A DNA stretch of 64,000 nt from Paeniglutamicibacter psychrophenolicus (GTDB taxonomy: Bacteria > Actinomycetota > Actinomycetes > Actinomycetales > Micrococcaceae): positions 558,001-622,000 of the forward strand of contig NZ_JAUSSH010000002.1 of NCBI RefSeq assembly GCF_030812255.1. The letters run 5' to 3'. Under the pieces are notes generated by a model that saw only the letters and a list, made by a program, of their open reading frames with translations, had not been told where the DNA came from and made no database searches. The position numbers were made by a program, and so were the translations under genes. This document shows positions 33,492-41,561 of the stretch, one piece after another. Within the stretch, counting starts at the first letter, position 1, and each line of letters begins with the position of its first letter.

Positions 33492-34793
33492 GTGCCCGAC
33501 AGCCATCGCGAGGAAACCGCAGCCACCGGGCGAAAGGCCCGCCGCCCGGGGTTCTGGGGAGATGTCTCGATCAGCGCGATCTGTGCAGGCCTCATCGCCG
33601 TGGCGGTCTCCTATGCCGGCCCGATGCTGGTCATCATCCAGGCCGCCGAGCGGGCGGGCCTCGAATCGGCGCAGACCACGTCCTGGGTCTGGGCGGTATC
33701 GGTGGGCAGCGGCATCGTGGGCCTGGTGCTGAGCCTGTTTACGCGCCAGCCCGTCGTGGTGGCCTGGTCCGTTCCTGGCGCGGCGCTGCTGCTGACGGTG
33801 CTGGGGGACTACGAATTCTCCGAGGCCGTCGGGGCCTACCTGGTGGCCGGGTTGCTGGGCCTGGTGCTCAGTTTGAGCGGGCTGTTCGGGAAATTGCTGG
33901 CCGTGGTTCCGCGGCCGATCCTTGCGGCCGTCCTGGCCGGGGTGCTGCTGCCGTTCGTCCTGAACGTGACCCAGGCGGTGCTTGCCTCGCCGCTGGTCGC
34001 CGGTGGATTGGTGGTGGCATATTTTGCCGGGCGGCGACTGTTCCCGAAGTACGCGGTGCCAGGTGCCCTGGTTGTTGGCGTGCTGCTGTCGGTGGCGGCC
34101 GGCCAGGCCCAGGCCCCGGAGCTGTCGCTGGCGCTGACCAGCCCGCTGTTCACGGTTCCCACCTTTTCCATCCAGGCCATCATGGGCATTTCCATCCCGT
34201 TGCTGATCGTGACGATGGCCGGACAGAACGGCCCTGGACTGGTCATGATGCGCACCAGCGGCTATGAGCCCAACGACCGGCTGCTGCTGGCCGGCACCTG
34301 CGTGGCCAGCGTGCTCTTTGCGCCGTTCGGGTCGCACGCCATCAACCTCGCGGCCATCACCGCGGGAATCTGCTGCGGGCGCGAGGCCCACGAGGACCCG
34401 GCCAAGCGCTATGTCGCAGGGGTTGCCGGTGGACTGTTCTTCATTGGCTTCGGGTTGTTCAGCGCCACGATCCTGGACCTCTTTGACGCGGTGCCGGGCG
34501 AGCTGATCACCGCCATGGCCGGGGTGGCATTGCTGGGCGCGTTGCAGGGGTCGATGCTGGACATGCTTGATGCCGGGCGGCATGGGCCGGCGGCCATCGA
34601 GGCCGCCGTGGTCACCCTGATCGTCACGGCCTCGGGCATTTCCCCCTTCGGCGTCGTGGCACCGTTCTGGGGCGTGTTGGCAGGTGCGGCCGTGTATCTG
34701 GTGCTGACGGCCCTGCGGAATCCGCGCGGCCGGAAAAGCCCCGTGGGCCCAATTCGGGAGCAGCAGGTCCCGGCCACCGAATCCCGGGGCTGA
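33492..34793 (+). CDS. benE: BenE-family benzoate/H+ transporter
   Basis: 433 residues from the chosen start. From GFWGDVSISAICAGLIAVAVSY it has about 11-12 hydrophobic segments, with VSYAGPMLVIIQAAE, VAWSVPGAALL and MAGQNGPGLVMMRTSGY, the conserved membrane motifs of the BenE family. It should import benzoate. I start at GTG 33492, which has GAAAGG 11 bases upstream; the frame is open to a GTG at 33384, but the intervening 36 residues are arginine-rich and atypical. It is divergent from benA and gives the cell a second benzoate carrier beside BenK. Confidence 0.85.
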   Translation: MPDSHREETAATGRKARRPGFWGDVSISAICAGLIAVAVSYAGPMLVIIQAAERAGLESAQTTSWVWAVSVGSGIVGLVLSLFTRQPVVVAWSVPGAALLLTVLGDYEFSEAVGAYLVAGLLGLVLSLSGLFGKLLAVVPRPILAAVLAGVLLPFVLNVTQAVLASPLVAGGLVVAYFAGRRLFPKYAVPGALVVGVLLSVAAGQAQAPELSLALTSPLFTVPTFSIQAIMGISIPLLIVTMAGQNGPGLVMMRTSGYEPNDRLLLAGTCVASVLFAPFGSHAINLAAITAGICCGREAHEDPAKRYVAGVAGGLFFIGFGLFSATILDLFDAVPGELITAMAGVALLGALQGSMLDMLDAGRHGPAAIEAAVVTLIVTASGISPFGVVAPFWGVLAGAAVYLVLTALRNPRGRKSPVGPIREQQVPATESRG

Positions 34794-34833
34794 GCCGCCG
34801 GGGCACCGGTTCCGGGAGCGTATCCGGGCCGGT

Positions 34834-35343
34834 TCAGCCGGGCTCCACGCGGTGCGCCGGGTCGGAGACCAGGTCGTGCCGACGCTTGTGGCGGCGGTAT
34901 TCGTGCCAGGTCAGCACCGTGACCGCGGCGTCGAAGATGGTCAGCGCCCACAGTCCGCCGGTGGGCGCCACAACTAGTTCGTACCCCTGGTAGGCGATGA
35001 AGGCCAGCAACATGGCAATCATCCAGGGGTAGGCCCAGAACTGCTTGCGCAGCAGCGCGGTGACCAGCACGATCTTCACCGCGCCGTGGATCAGCAGGTA
35101 GACGGCGGCGAAGGCGATCCCCTGGTCGGTCAGCCCGCCGGCCACGTGGAGCAGGTGCGTGGCGATGAAGTCCGTGGGATCCTCGGAGAGCTCCTCGCGC
35201 GTCAGCAGCACCACCAGGTGGTTCAACGTCCCGGGGCTGGCGAATAGCAGCAGCAGGCCGCCGATGACTTCCGCCAGTCCGTCAAGGCCCTTGCCAACGA
35301 CGCCGATCCAAAACAGGCGTCCCCACCAGTCGAGCTTTTTCAC
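34834..35343 (-). CDS. DUF2127-family membrane protein
   Basis: 169 residues, start GTG 35343 with AGGAGAAG six bases before it. Four hydrophobic helices (LFWIGVVGKGLDGLAEVIGGLLLLF, IAFAAVYLLIHGAVKIVLVTALL, PWMIAMLLAFIAYQGYELV, LWALTIFDAAVTVLTWHEY in parts) and a KxxLVxALLRKxxWAYP pattern match DUF2127. Function unknown. It follows the DUF1232 gene by 11 bases. The open frame continues upstream beyond the start but that part belongs to the neighbouring gene region in another frame. Confidence 0.75.
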   Translation of the reverse strand: MKKLDWWGRLFWIGVVGKGLDGLAEVIGGLLLLFASPGTLNHLVVLLTREELSEDPTDFIATHLLHVAGGLTDQGIAFAAVYLLIHGAVKIVLVTALLRKQFWAYPWMIAMLLAFIAYQGYELVVAPTGGLWALTIFDAAVTVLTWHEYRRHKRRHDLVSDPAHRVEPG

Positions 35344-35354
35344 GGGCGCTTCTC

Positions 35355-35783
35355 CTAGTCGGCAGGGGCCGCCGGGGCCAATCCCGCGAGCTTTTCGACC
35401 AGCAGCAAGCCAGCCGACGACCCGGTCCAGTTCCTCTCCAGCGACTGCCTCCCGGAGGCCCGAACCACCAGGCGCAGCACCAGGGCCACGACCAGGACGT
35501 CGTCGGCGTATCCGATCACCGGGATGAAGTCCGGCACCAGGTCGATCGGGGAAGCGAGGTAGGCGAGCAGGAAAAGCAGGGCCAGGCGCGGACGCAGCGG
35601 CAATTCCCGGTCCGACACGAGCCTGCCCAGGAAGCGGAGCAGGTCGGGCAACAATTTCAGGGCGTCGCCCAGGGCGACGGCCCCGGGGTTCTTGCGCGCG
35701 TAAAGCCACAAGGACGCCAGTGCCACCGCATAGGCCAGGAGCACGCTGCCGCCGATGACCAACAGGGGCTCAAGCCACGGCAT
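35355..35783 (-). CDS. DUF1232 (YkvA-type) membrane protein
   Basis: 142 residues. An N-terminal hydrophobic helix (PLLVIGGSVLLAYAVALASLWLY), then the DUF1232 core LLAYLASPIDLVPDFIPVIGYADDVLVVALVLR, cut here only for description: PIDLVPDFIP and YADD are the key residues. The family is small membrane proteins of unknown role. I start at ATG 35781-35783; the preceding open frame overlaps the upstream gene. It lies 7 bases after the ChrB-N-like gene stop, so the three genes form an operon. Confidence 0.78.
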   Translation of the reverse strand: MPWLEPLLVIGGSVLLAYAVALASLWLYARKNPGAVALGDALKLLPDLLRFLGRLVSDRELPLRPRLALLFLLAYLASPIDLVPDFIPVIGYADDVLVVALVLRLVVRASGRQSLERNWTGSSAGLLLVEKLAGLAPAAPAD

Positions 35784-35790
35784 GCGGGAC

Positions 35791-36363
35791 TCAGCCCCGC
35801 CCGGAATCCGTGGTTCCCTGTTCGTCCGGGGAACCATCGTTGTGCAGCCGGGCATAGACCATGTCGGCATACTCCTCGAGGCGTGCGACGCAGATCTTCA
35901 GGTGTTCTTCGGCCGCGCCGGCCTCGGCCAGTTCCAGCACGTCGCGGCTCTTCAGATCGCGGTGCCACCGCCGCAGGCGTTCCAGGCTCTGCTCTTCTTC
36001 CTCCAGCTCGGCCAGGGTGAACTTTTCGATGCGGACCTCCTTGGCGATCTCGGCCTCGAACTTGCCGCAGTCGGCGGAGAACTCCTTCCACTCCTCGAGC
36101 CGCAGGGTTCGGAAGGCGGAGGCGACCGCTTCCTGCCCGGGTGCGCCGGCGGTCGCCGTGGAAAGCACGATGACATCGCCCGCGCCCTTGGCCGCCAGGT
36201 CCTGGACCTTGGCGAGGGAGCCTTGGAAATGCGGGGTGTCGGGCACGGTCCACACCCCCTGGGAGACGGGGGCTGCGCCGATGCGGCGCAGTTCGCGCCA
36301 CACGGCGACGCGGTGCCGCGACGAGGCCCCGGTCAAACGAACGATCAATACCAACCATGTCAT
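35791..36363 (-). CDS. ChrB N-terminal-domain protein
   Basis: 190 residues. MTWLVLIVRLTGASSRHRVAVWRELRRIGA opens it in the ChrB N-terminal style: key residues are the R-V-x-x-W-R-x-L-R-x-x-G-A segment, then GVWTVPDTPHF. The middle is highly acidic and helical (AELEEEEQSLERLRRWHRD), a likely coiled coil. ChrB regulates chromate efflux by ChrA, but ChrA is not nearby, and the C-terminal half of full ChrB is missing. It is first of three minus-strand genes. Divergent from the ArsR-CDF pair. Confidence 0.7.
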   Translation of the reverse strand: MTWLVLIVRLTGASSRHRVAVWRELRRIGAAPVSQGVWTVPDTPHFQGSLAKVQDLAAKGAGDVIVLSTATAGAPGQEAVASAFRTLRLEEWKEFSADCGKFEAEIAKEVRIEKFTLAELEEEEQSLERLRRWHRDLKSRDVLELAEAGAAEEHLKICVARLEEYADMVYARLHNDGSPDEQGTTDSGRG

Positions 36364-36507
36364 GGTGCAAGGATAGATGGTTACATCAAAGAATGTAACA
36401 AGTTATACAAGAATACTTGGTTCCCGGGGCAGTGCGCAGCTCGGTTGGCCACGCCGGTCCTGACCGTGCAGGGGCCAATGCTTGCCATCCCCAACCAGTA
36501 TATGCAA

Positions 36508-36531
36508 CTATCTGCGTATGAATGCAGATAG
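36508..36531 (+). promoter_or_regulatory. Candidate ArsR-family operator across the start codon
   Basis: CTATCTGC at 36508-36515 and GCAGATAG at 36524-36531 form an exact 8+8 inverted repeat with an 8-base spacer that contains the ATG (36518-36520). A TATATGCAACTATCTGC / TATGAATGCAGATA direct similarity is also visible. Position fits steric repression by the ArsR-type regulator encoded here. Confidence 0.5.
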
Positions 36532-36874
36532 CGAAGTATGTGCCCTGGACGCCGACAGCCAGTACGTCGAACTGGCGGTGGAGGTGTTCAGCATGCTCGC
36601 GGACGCCACCCGGGTGCGGATCATCCTGGCCCTGAGGTCCGGGGAGATGGCGGTCGGTGCCCTGGCCGAGTTGCTGGGCAAGACGCCTGCCTCGGTTTCC
36701 CAGCATCTGGCCAAGATGCGCCTGGCACGCATGGTCTCGACGAGGCAGGACGGGACCAAGGTGCTTTACCGCCTGGAAAACGAGCACGCGCGCCAACTAG
36801 TCGTCGACGCCATCCACCAGGCCGAACACGCCTTGGGAGGCACCCCCGCCCACCATTCCCGAGGGCAACAGTGA
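36518..36874 (+). CDS. ArsR/SmtB-family metal-sensing repressor
   Basis: 118 residues. The winged helix is VFSMLADATRVRIILALRSGEM, then LAELLGKTPASVSQHLAKMRLA and the wing VSTRQDGTKVLYRL. One cysteine near the N-terminus (C8) and a histidine-rich end (HQAEHAL, THAHH-type PAHHSRGQ) could bind metal at an alpha5-type site. The stop overlaps the GTG of a CDF efflux gene (GTGA), so it should control efflux of Zn, Cd, Co or Ni. The chosen ATG (36518) lies inside its putative operator. Confidence 0.85.
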   Translation: MNADSEVCALDADSQYVELAVEVFSMLADATRVRIILALRSGEMAVGALAELLGKTPASVSQHLAKMRLARMVSTRQDGTKVLYRLENEHARQLVVDAIHQAEHALGGTPAHHSRGQQ

Positions 36875-38004
36875 GTGCGGCGAGCGGCCACGCGCCGGGG
36901 AACCACGGCCCTGGTCACGGGTCGGCAGGGCATCGCGACCACCCGCATGACCACGAGCACAACCATGCCGACCATGACCACGACCATGACCATGGCGCCC
37001 ACGGCCACAAACACCGCTCCGGATTCACCGGATGGCTGTTCGAGCTCTTCGTTCCGCACACCCACGATGCCGCCGATTCCATCGACGACGCCCTGGAATC
37101 CAACATCCAGGGGATCCGGGCGCTGAAGGTCAGCCTGGCCATCCTGCTGGCAACCACCGTCCTGCAATTCATCGTGGTGGGTTTCAGCGGATCGGTGGCA
37201 CTGCTGGCCGACACCATCCACAACCTCTCCGACGCGCTCACCGCCGTGCCCCTGTGGATTGCCTTCATCCTCGGGCGCCGGGCGGCCAACCGGCGCTACA
37301 CCTTCGGCTACGGGCGGGCCGAGGACCTGGCCGGACTGTTCATCGTGGTCGTGGTGGCCCTCTCCGCAGTCCTTGCCGCCTGGCAGTCGATCGACCGGCT
37401 GTTGCACCCGCAACCCCTGGAGCACCTGGGCTGGGTGCTGGCCGCCGGCGTCGTGGGATTCATCGGCAACGAGGCCGTGGCAATGTACCGGATCAAGATC
37501 GGGCGGAGGATCGGCTCCGCCGCCCTGGTTGCCGACGGGGTGCACGCCCGCACCGACGGGTTCACCTCCCTGGCCGTCGTGCTGGGCGCCGGCGGCGCGA
37601 TGCTTGGCTTCCCGCTGGCCGACCCCATCGTGGGCCTGCTCATTTCCGCGGCCATCATCGTCCTGCTGATCGGCATCATTCGCAGCATCGGGCGCCGGCT
37701 CATGGACGGCATCGAGCCCGACCTGCTGGCCCGGGCCGAGGAGGCCTTCGCCTCGGTTCCCGGGATCGTGGAAGCCCCGCGGATCCAGTTGCGCTGGGTC
37801 GGCCACCGGCTGCACTGCACGGCCGTGGTCATGGTCCGGGACGCGGCACTCTCCGAGGTCGAGGCCACGGTGGAGGAGGCCAAGGCGGCCGTTGCCCGGG
37901 CGCTGCCCAAGCTCGATGACGTGTTGGTCCAGACCGGGACGGGGCGCCTGGATGCCGTGGGGGAGCGAGTCGAATCCGGGCTGGTGCGGGAACCGGGGAA
38001 CTGA
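36871..38004 (+). CDS. Cation diffusion facilitator (CDF) metal efflux protein
   Basis: 377 residues, start GTG after GAGGG. Residues 5-55 are histidine/aspartate-rich (repeated HDHDH), a metal-loading region. Six membrane helices follow; ALLADTIHNLSDAL and LVADGVHARTDGFTS in helices 2 and 5 contain the paired H/D metal site of CDF exporters. The C-terminal 80 residues are the cytoplasmic dimerisation domain (IVEAPRIQLRWVGHRLHCTAVV). It exports divalent metal in exchange for protons. Zn or Cd/Co/Ni specificity is not decided; ArsR pairing suggests inducible resistance. Confidence 0.9.
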   Translation: MSAASGHAPGNHGPGHGSAGHRDHPHDHEHNHADHDHDHDHGAHGHKHRSGFTGWLFELFVPHTHDAADSIDDALESNIQGIRALKVSLAILLATTVLQFIVVGFSGSVALLADTIHNLSDALTAVPLWIAFILGRRAANRRYTFGYGRAEDLAGLFIVVVVALSAVLAAWQSIDRLLHPQPLEHLGWVLAAGVVGFIGNEAVAMYRIKIGRRIGSAALVADGVHARTDGFTSLAVVLGAGGAMLGFPLADPIVGLLISAAIIVLLIGIIRSIGRRLMDGIEPDLLARAEEAFASVPGIVEAPRIQLRWVGHRLHCTAVVMVRDAALSEVEATVEEAKAAVARALPKLDDVLVQTGTGRLDAVGERVESGLVREPGN

Positions 38005-38023
38005 TCCCCGCCCCGGACCCTGC

Positions 38024-39670
38024 TCAGCGTCCCGGAACCAAACCCGGGGAGGCGGCGAGCAGCGTGCGCGTGTAGGGGTGCGCCGGGGCGGTGAACACCG
38101 CTTCGGTGGGCCCGGATTCCACGATCTTCCCGCCCTGCATCACCAGCACCTCATCGCTCATGTGCCGGATCACCGACAGGTCGTGGGAAATGAACAGGTA
38201 GGACAGGCCGAGGCGTTGCTGGAGGTCATCGAGCAAATCCAGCACCTGCGCCTGGATGGAGACATCCAGCGCGGAGACCGGCTCGTCGCAGATCAGCACC
38301 CGCGGATTCGGGGCCAGGGCCCGGGCAATGGCCAGGCGCTGGCGTTGCCCGCCCGAGAGCGTTGCCGGGTTCCGGCCGGCCAGATCCTCCTCCAGGTCCA
38401 CCAACGCTAGCAGCTCGGAGATCTTCGCCGCGTGCTTGCGCGGGTTGCGGGTGGCCCCGAAGCTGAGAGCGTCGGCCAGCAGGGCGCCGGCCGAAAGGCG
38501 CGGATCAAAGGAGGACAGCGGGTCCTGGTAGATGGCGCCGAGCGCGGAGCGGCGGGTGCGCCGGGCGGCCTCGGGCACCTGGCTCCAGGGCTCGCCAAAG
38601 AGCTCCACAGTGCCGGCATCCGGGGCCAGCAGGCCCAGGGCCATGCGGGCCGTGGTGGTCTTGCCCGACCCCGATTCGCCCACCACGCCCAGGGTGCGGC
38701 CGGCGTGCAGCTCGAAGCCCACGTCCTTCACGGCCGCGAAGTCGGGGCCACCGGGGACCGCGAAGCCCTTGGACAGCGATTCGGCGCGCAGCACCGGACG
38801 GCTGCCGGCCTGCGCCTGGCTTTCTTGCGGCGTGTCGGGCAGCGGGGCGGAAGCCCTCGTGGAGGCGGGGGAGAGCGGTGCGAATCGGGGCTTGCCGGCG
38901 GGAACAGCGGCCAGCAGTGCGCGCGTGTACGGGTGTTGCGGGTCGCCCAGGATCCGTTCCGCGGGCCCGGATTCGACGATCCGCCCGCCCTGCATCACCG
39001 CGATCGAATCGGCGAGATTGGCCACCGCGGCCAGGTCGTGGCTGATCAGAAGCATGCCCGATCCGGCGGCGCGCAGAGTGCCGAGCAGGTCCATGACCTG
39101 CGCGGCAATAGTCGCATCCAGCGCCGTGGTCGGCTCGTCGGCGATGACCAGGGCGGGGTCCAGCGCGATGGCCGAGGCGATCAGGGCGCGCTGGCGCATG
39201 CCACCGGACAACTCGCCCGAGCGCTGCCCGGCACGGCGCACCGGGTCATCCAGCCCCACCGCTTCGAGCAGCTCGATGACCCGGGCCGCCCGCGCGGCCC
39301 CGGAGCCGGAGCCATGCAAACGCAGCGCATCGTCGATTTCCTTGCCGATCTTGCGCAGGGGATCGAGCGAGGTGAGCGCGTCCTGCAGGATGAACCCCAC
39401 CCGCTTGCCGCGGATCGAGCGCCAGGCACGCTGGGACAGGCCCCGGGCATCGACGCCTGCCACCTCCAGTGCGTTGGCGCGCACGGTGGATCCCGGCCCG
39501 GTCAAACCCATCAGCGAACGGGCCGTCACCGACTTTCCGGAGCCGGATTCACCGACCAGCGCCAGGCATTCACCGGGTTTGACGGTGAATGAAACGTCCA
39601 AGACAACCGGGGTTTCGCCGAAGGCGACGTCGAGGTTTTCGACGCGCAGGAGCGGTGCGGCGGCAGTCAT
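38024..39670 (-). CDS. Peptide/nickel-type ABC transporter, fused two-domain ATPase (system 1)
   Basis: 548 residues containing two complete nucleotide-binding domains, so it does the work of DppD plus DppF. NBD1: Walker A GESGSGKS at 40-47, signature LSGGM, Walker B LVIADEP. NBD2 begins after a linker near 270-290 (TPQESQAQAGSRP) with Walker A GESGSGKT near 325, signature LSGGQRQR, and Walker B VLICDEP. The ATG overlaps the permease stop (ATGA). It is last in an SBP-permease-permease-ATPase operon. It is closely similar in layout to the ATPase at 61777, the paralogous system. Substrate unknown. Confidence 0.9.
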   Translation of the reverse strand: MTAAAPLLRVENLDVAFGETPVVLDVSFTVKPGECLALVGESGSGKSVTARSLMGLTGPGSTVRANALEVAGVDARGLSQRAWRSIRGKRVGFILQDALTSLDPLRKIGKEIDDALRLHGSGSGAARAARVIELLEAVGLDDPVRRAGQRSGELSGGMRQRALIASAIALDPALVIADEPTTALDATIAAQVMDLLGTLRAAGSGMLLISHDLAAVANLADSIAVMQGGRIVESGPAERILGDPQHPYTRALLAAVPAGKPRFAPLSPASTRASAPLPDTPQESQAQAGSRPVLRAESLSKGFAVPGGPDFAAVKDVGFELHAGRTLGVVGESGSGKTTTARMALGLLAPDAGTVELFGEPWSQVPEAARRTRRSALGAIYQDPLSSFDPRLSAGALLADALSFGATRNPRKHAAKISELLALVDLEEDLAGRNPATLSGGQRQRLAIARALAPNPRVLICDEPVSALDVSIQAQVLDLLDDLQQRLGLSYLFISHDLSVIRHMSDEVLVMQGGKIVESGPTEAVFTAPAHPYTRTLLAASPGLVPGR

Positions 39671-40560
39671 CGGGCACCTGCGGTTTTCAGCGCACGGGAA
39701 AGCACGGTGGAGGCCGCGGCCACCAGCACGATCGCCAGGCCGGGGAAGAACGTCATCCACCAGGCCAGGGCCAGGTAGGTGCGTCCGGCCGAGAGCATGG
39801 CGCCCCATTCGGGAGCCGGGGGAGGGGAGCCCAGACCCAGAAAGCTCAGCGACGCGGCCCAGACCACCGCCTGCCCCAGCCCCAGGGTTCCCAGCACCGC
39901 GATCGGCGCCAGCGCGTTGGGCAGGATGTGCGTGGCCAGGATCTTCGCGCGGGAGCGGCCCAGCACCGTGGCGGCCTCGACCATGGGGGAGGTGCGCAGC
40001 GCGATGATCTGCGCGCGGATCATCCGCGCGTACCCCGGTGCGGTGGTCAGCCCGACGGCCACCACCGTGGTCCCGACTCCCGGTCCGGCCAGCGCGATGA
40101 AGACCAGGGCCAGCAGCAGGCCGGGCAGCGCGAAGAGCACCTCCAGGATGCGTCCGACCCCGAAGTCCAGCCACTTGCCGCCGAAGCCGGCAATCGTGCC
40201 CAGCAGCAGGGCCAGGCCCAGGCCGATCGCGGTGGCCGCGGCCCCGATCAGCAGCGAGGGCCGGGAGCCGTGGATGATCCGGGAGTAGATGTCGCGCCCG
40301 GACTCGTCGGTGCCCAGCAGGTGCGCTGCCCCGGGAGGCGAAAACGCGTCGGCCGGGTTGATGGCCAACGGGTCGAAGGGTGCCAGGACATTCGGGAGAA
40401 GCGCCGCGAGCACGAAGAAGGCCAGCACCGCGGCGGAAAGCAGCAACGGCAGGCGTGCTGCAACCGCCCGCAGCCCCCGGGTGCCGGGAGCCGGTCGCCT
40501 CGCGGTGTGTTGGGCCAGCACCGGGTCGCCCGGGGTCAGCTCCCGCTTGTCGATGCTCAT
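39667..40560 (-). CDS. ABC transporter permease, DppC type (system 1)
   Basis: 297 residues with six hydrophobic helices. HLLGTDESGRDIYSRIIHGSR is the conserved loop of DppC/OppC proteins, and EAATVLGRSRAKILATHILPN is the EAA coupling motif that contacts the ATPase. AAGAR at the end. The start overlaps the DppB-type gene by 4 bases. The ORF is open far upstream but only the part after ATG 40558-40560 has the permease layout. Confidence 0.9.
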   Translation of the reverse strand: MSIDKRELTPGDPVLAQHTARRPAPGTRGLRAVAARLPLLLSAAVLAFFVLAALLPNVLAPFDPLAINPADAFSPPGAAHLLGTDESGRDIYSRIIHGSRPSLLIGAAATAIGLGLALLLGTIAGFGGKWLDFGVGRILEVLFALPGLLLALVFIALAGPGVGTTVVAVGLTTAPGYARMIRAQIIALRTSPMVEAATVLGRSRAKILATHILPNALAPIAVLGTLGLGQAVVWAASLSFLGLGSPPPAPEWGAMLSAGRTYLALAWWMTFFPGLAIVLVAAASTVLSRALKTAGAR

Positions 40561-41534
40561 GCCGCCGCCATCCGCGGGTCGGCCAGGCGCTCGGCGAGAT
40601 CGGAAAAGGCCATGATCACCACGTAGGCGCCGGCCGAGAGCAGGGCCACGCCGGTGACCATCGGGATGTCGCGGGCGGAGACCGCCGAAAGCAGCGAACG
40701 GCCCAGGCCCGGCCGGGCGAAAATGGACTCCACGACCACCGCTCCGGAGAGCAGCGAGCCGAACGCCCAGCCGGAGAGGGCGATGCCCGGAAGCGCGGCG
40801 TGGCGCAGGGAATGGCGCAGCAGCACCCCGGTCTCCGATTCCCCGCGCGCCCGGGCGGAGAGGGCAAAGGGGGAGCGGTGTGCCGTTTCCAGGGTGTCGC
40901 GCATGACCTGGCCGAGGAACCCCGCCAGCGGCAGGGCCAGGGTGGCCACCGGCAGCACCAGGCCGGCCGGCGCATTGGTGCTCACCGGCGGCAGCCAGCC
41001 CAGAGCCGTGGCGAAGAGCATGATCAGCACGCTGGCGAGCCAGAAGTGCGGGACCGCGGCCGAGACGATCTCCAGGCCCGAGGCCAACGCGGACCCCAGG
41101 GCACCGCTGCGCGTGGAGAGCACCGCGACGACCAGCGCCAGCGCCCAGGCCACGAGCAGGGCCAGGACGGCCAGGACCAGGGTGGGCGGGACCAGCTCCC
41201 CCAGGACCTCGGCCACCGGGGTCTTCAGCGAGTAGGAAGTGCCCAGGTCCCCGGTGGCCAGGCGCCACAACTGGCTGAAATATTGCACGTACAGCGGCGC
41301 ATCCAAACCGTAGTCGGCGCGGGCCTGGGCCAGCGCCTCGGCCGAGGCCTGCGAGCCCGGCCCGCCCATGATCGCCTCGGCCGGGTCGCCCGGAATCATC
41401 CGGATGCCGAAGAAGATCGCGGTGGCCACTGCCCACAACACGAACAGCCCTCCGCCGATCTTGCCCAGCACCCGGCGGGCGGCCGCCCCGGCAACCCGGG
41501 TCGACCGCCCGCCGGCAAGCATGGGCTGGTTCAT
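40557..41534 (-). CDS. ABC transporter permease, DppB type (system 1)
   Basis: 325 residues with about six hydrophobic helices. FGIRMIPGDPAEAIMGG near the N-terminus is the DppB/OppB signature, TGDLGTSYSLKTPV follows, and RARGESETGVLLRHSLRHAALP is the EAA loop. It starts at ATG 41532-41534, 27 bases after the SBP stop. Its partner is the DppC-type permease directly downstream. Sequence resembles the permease at 59796 along its whole length. Confidence 0.9.
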   Translation of the reverse strand: MNQPMLAGGRSTRVAGAAARRVLGKIGGGLFVLWAVATAIFFGIRMIPGDPAEAIMGGPGSQASAEALAQARADYGLDAPLYVQYFSQLWRLATGDLGTSYSLKTPVAEVLGELVPPTLVLAVLALLVAWALALVVAVLSTRSGALGSALASGLEIVSAAVPHFWLASVLIMLFATALGWLPPVSTNAPAGLVLPVATLALPLAGFLGQVMRDTLETAHRSPFALSARARGESETGVLLRHSLRHAALPGIALSGWAFGSLLSGAVVVESIFARPGLGRSLLSAVSARDIPMVTGVALLSAGAYVVIMAFSDLAERLADPRMAAA

Positions 41535-41561
41535 CTTCGGAGTGTGGTTTTCGGCGTTCGG

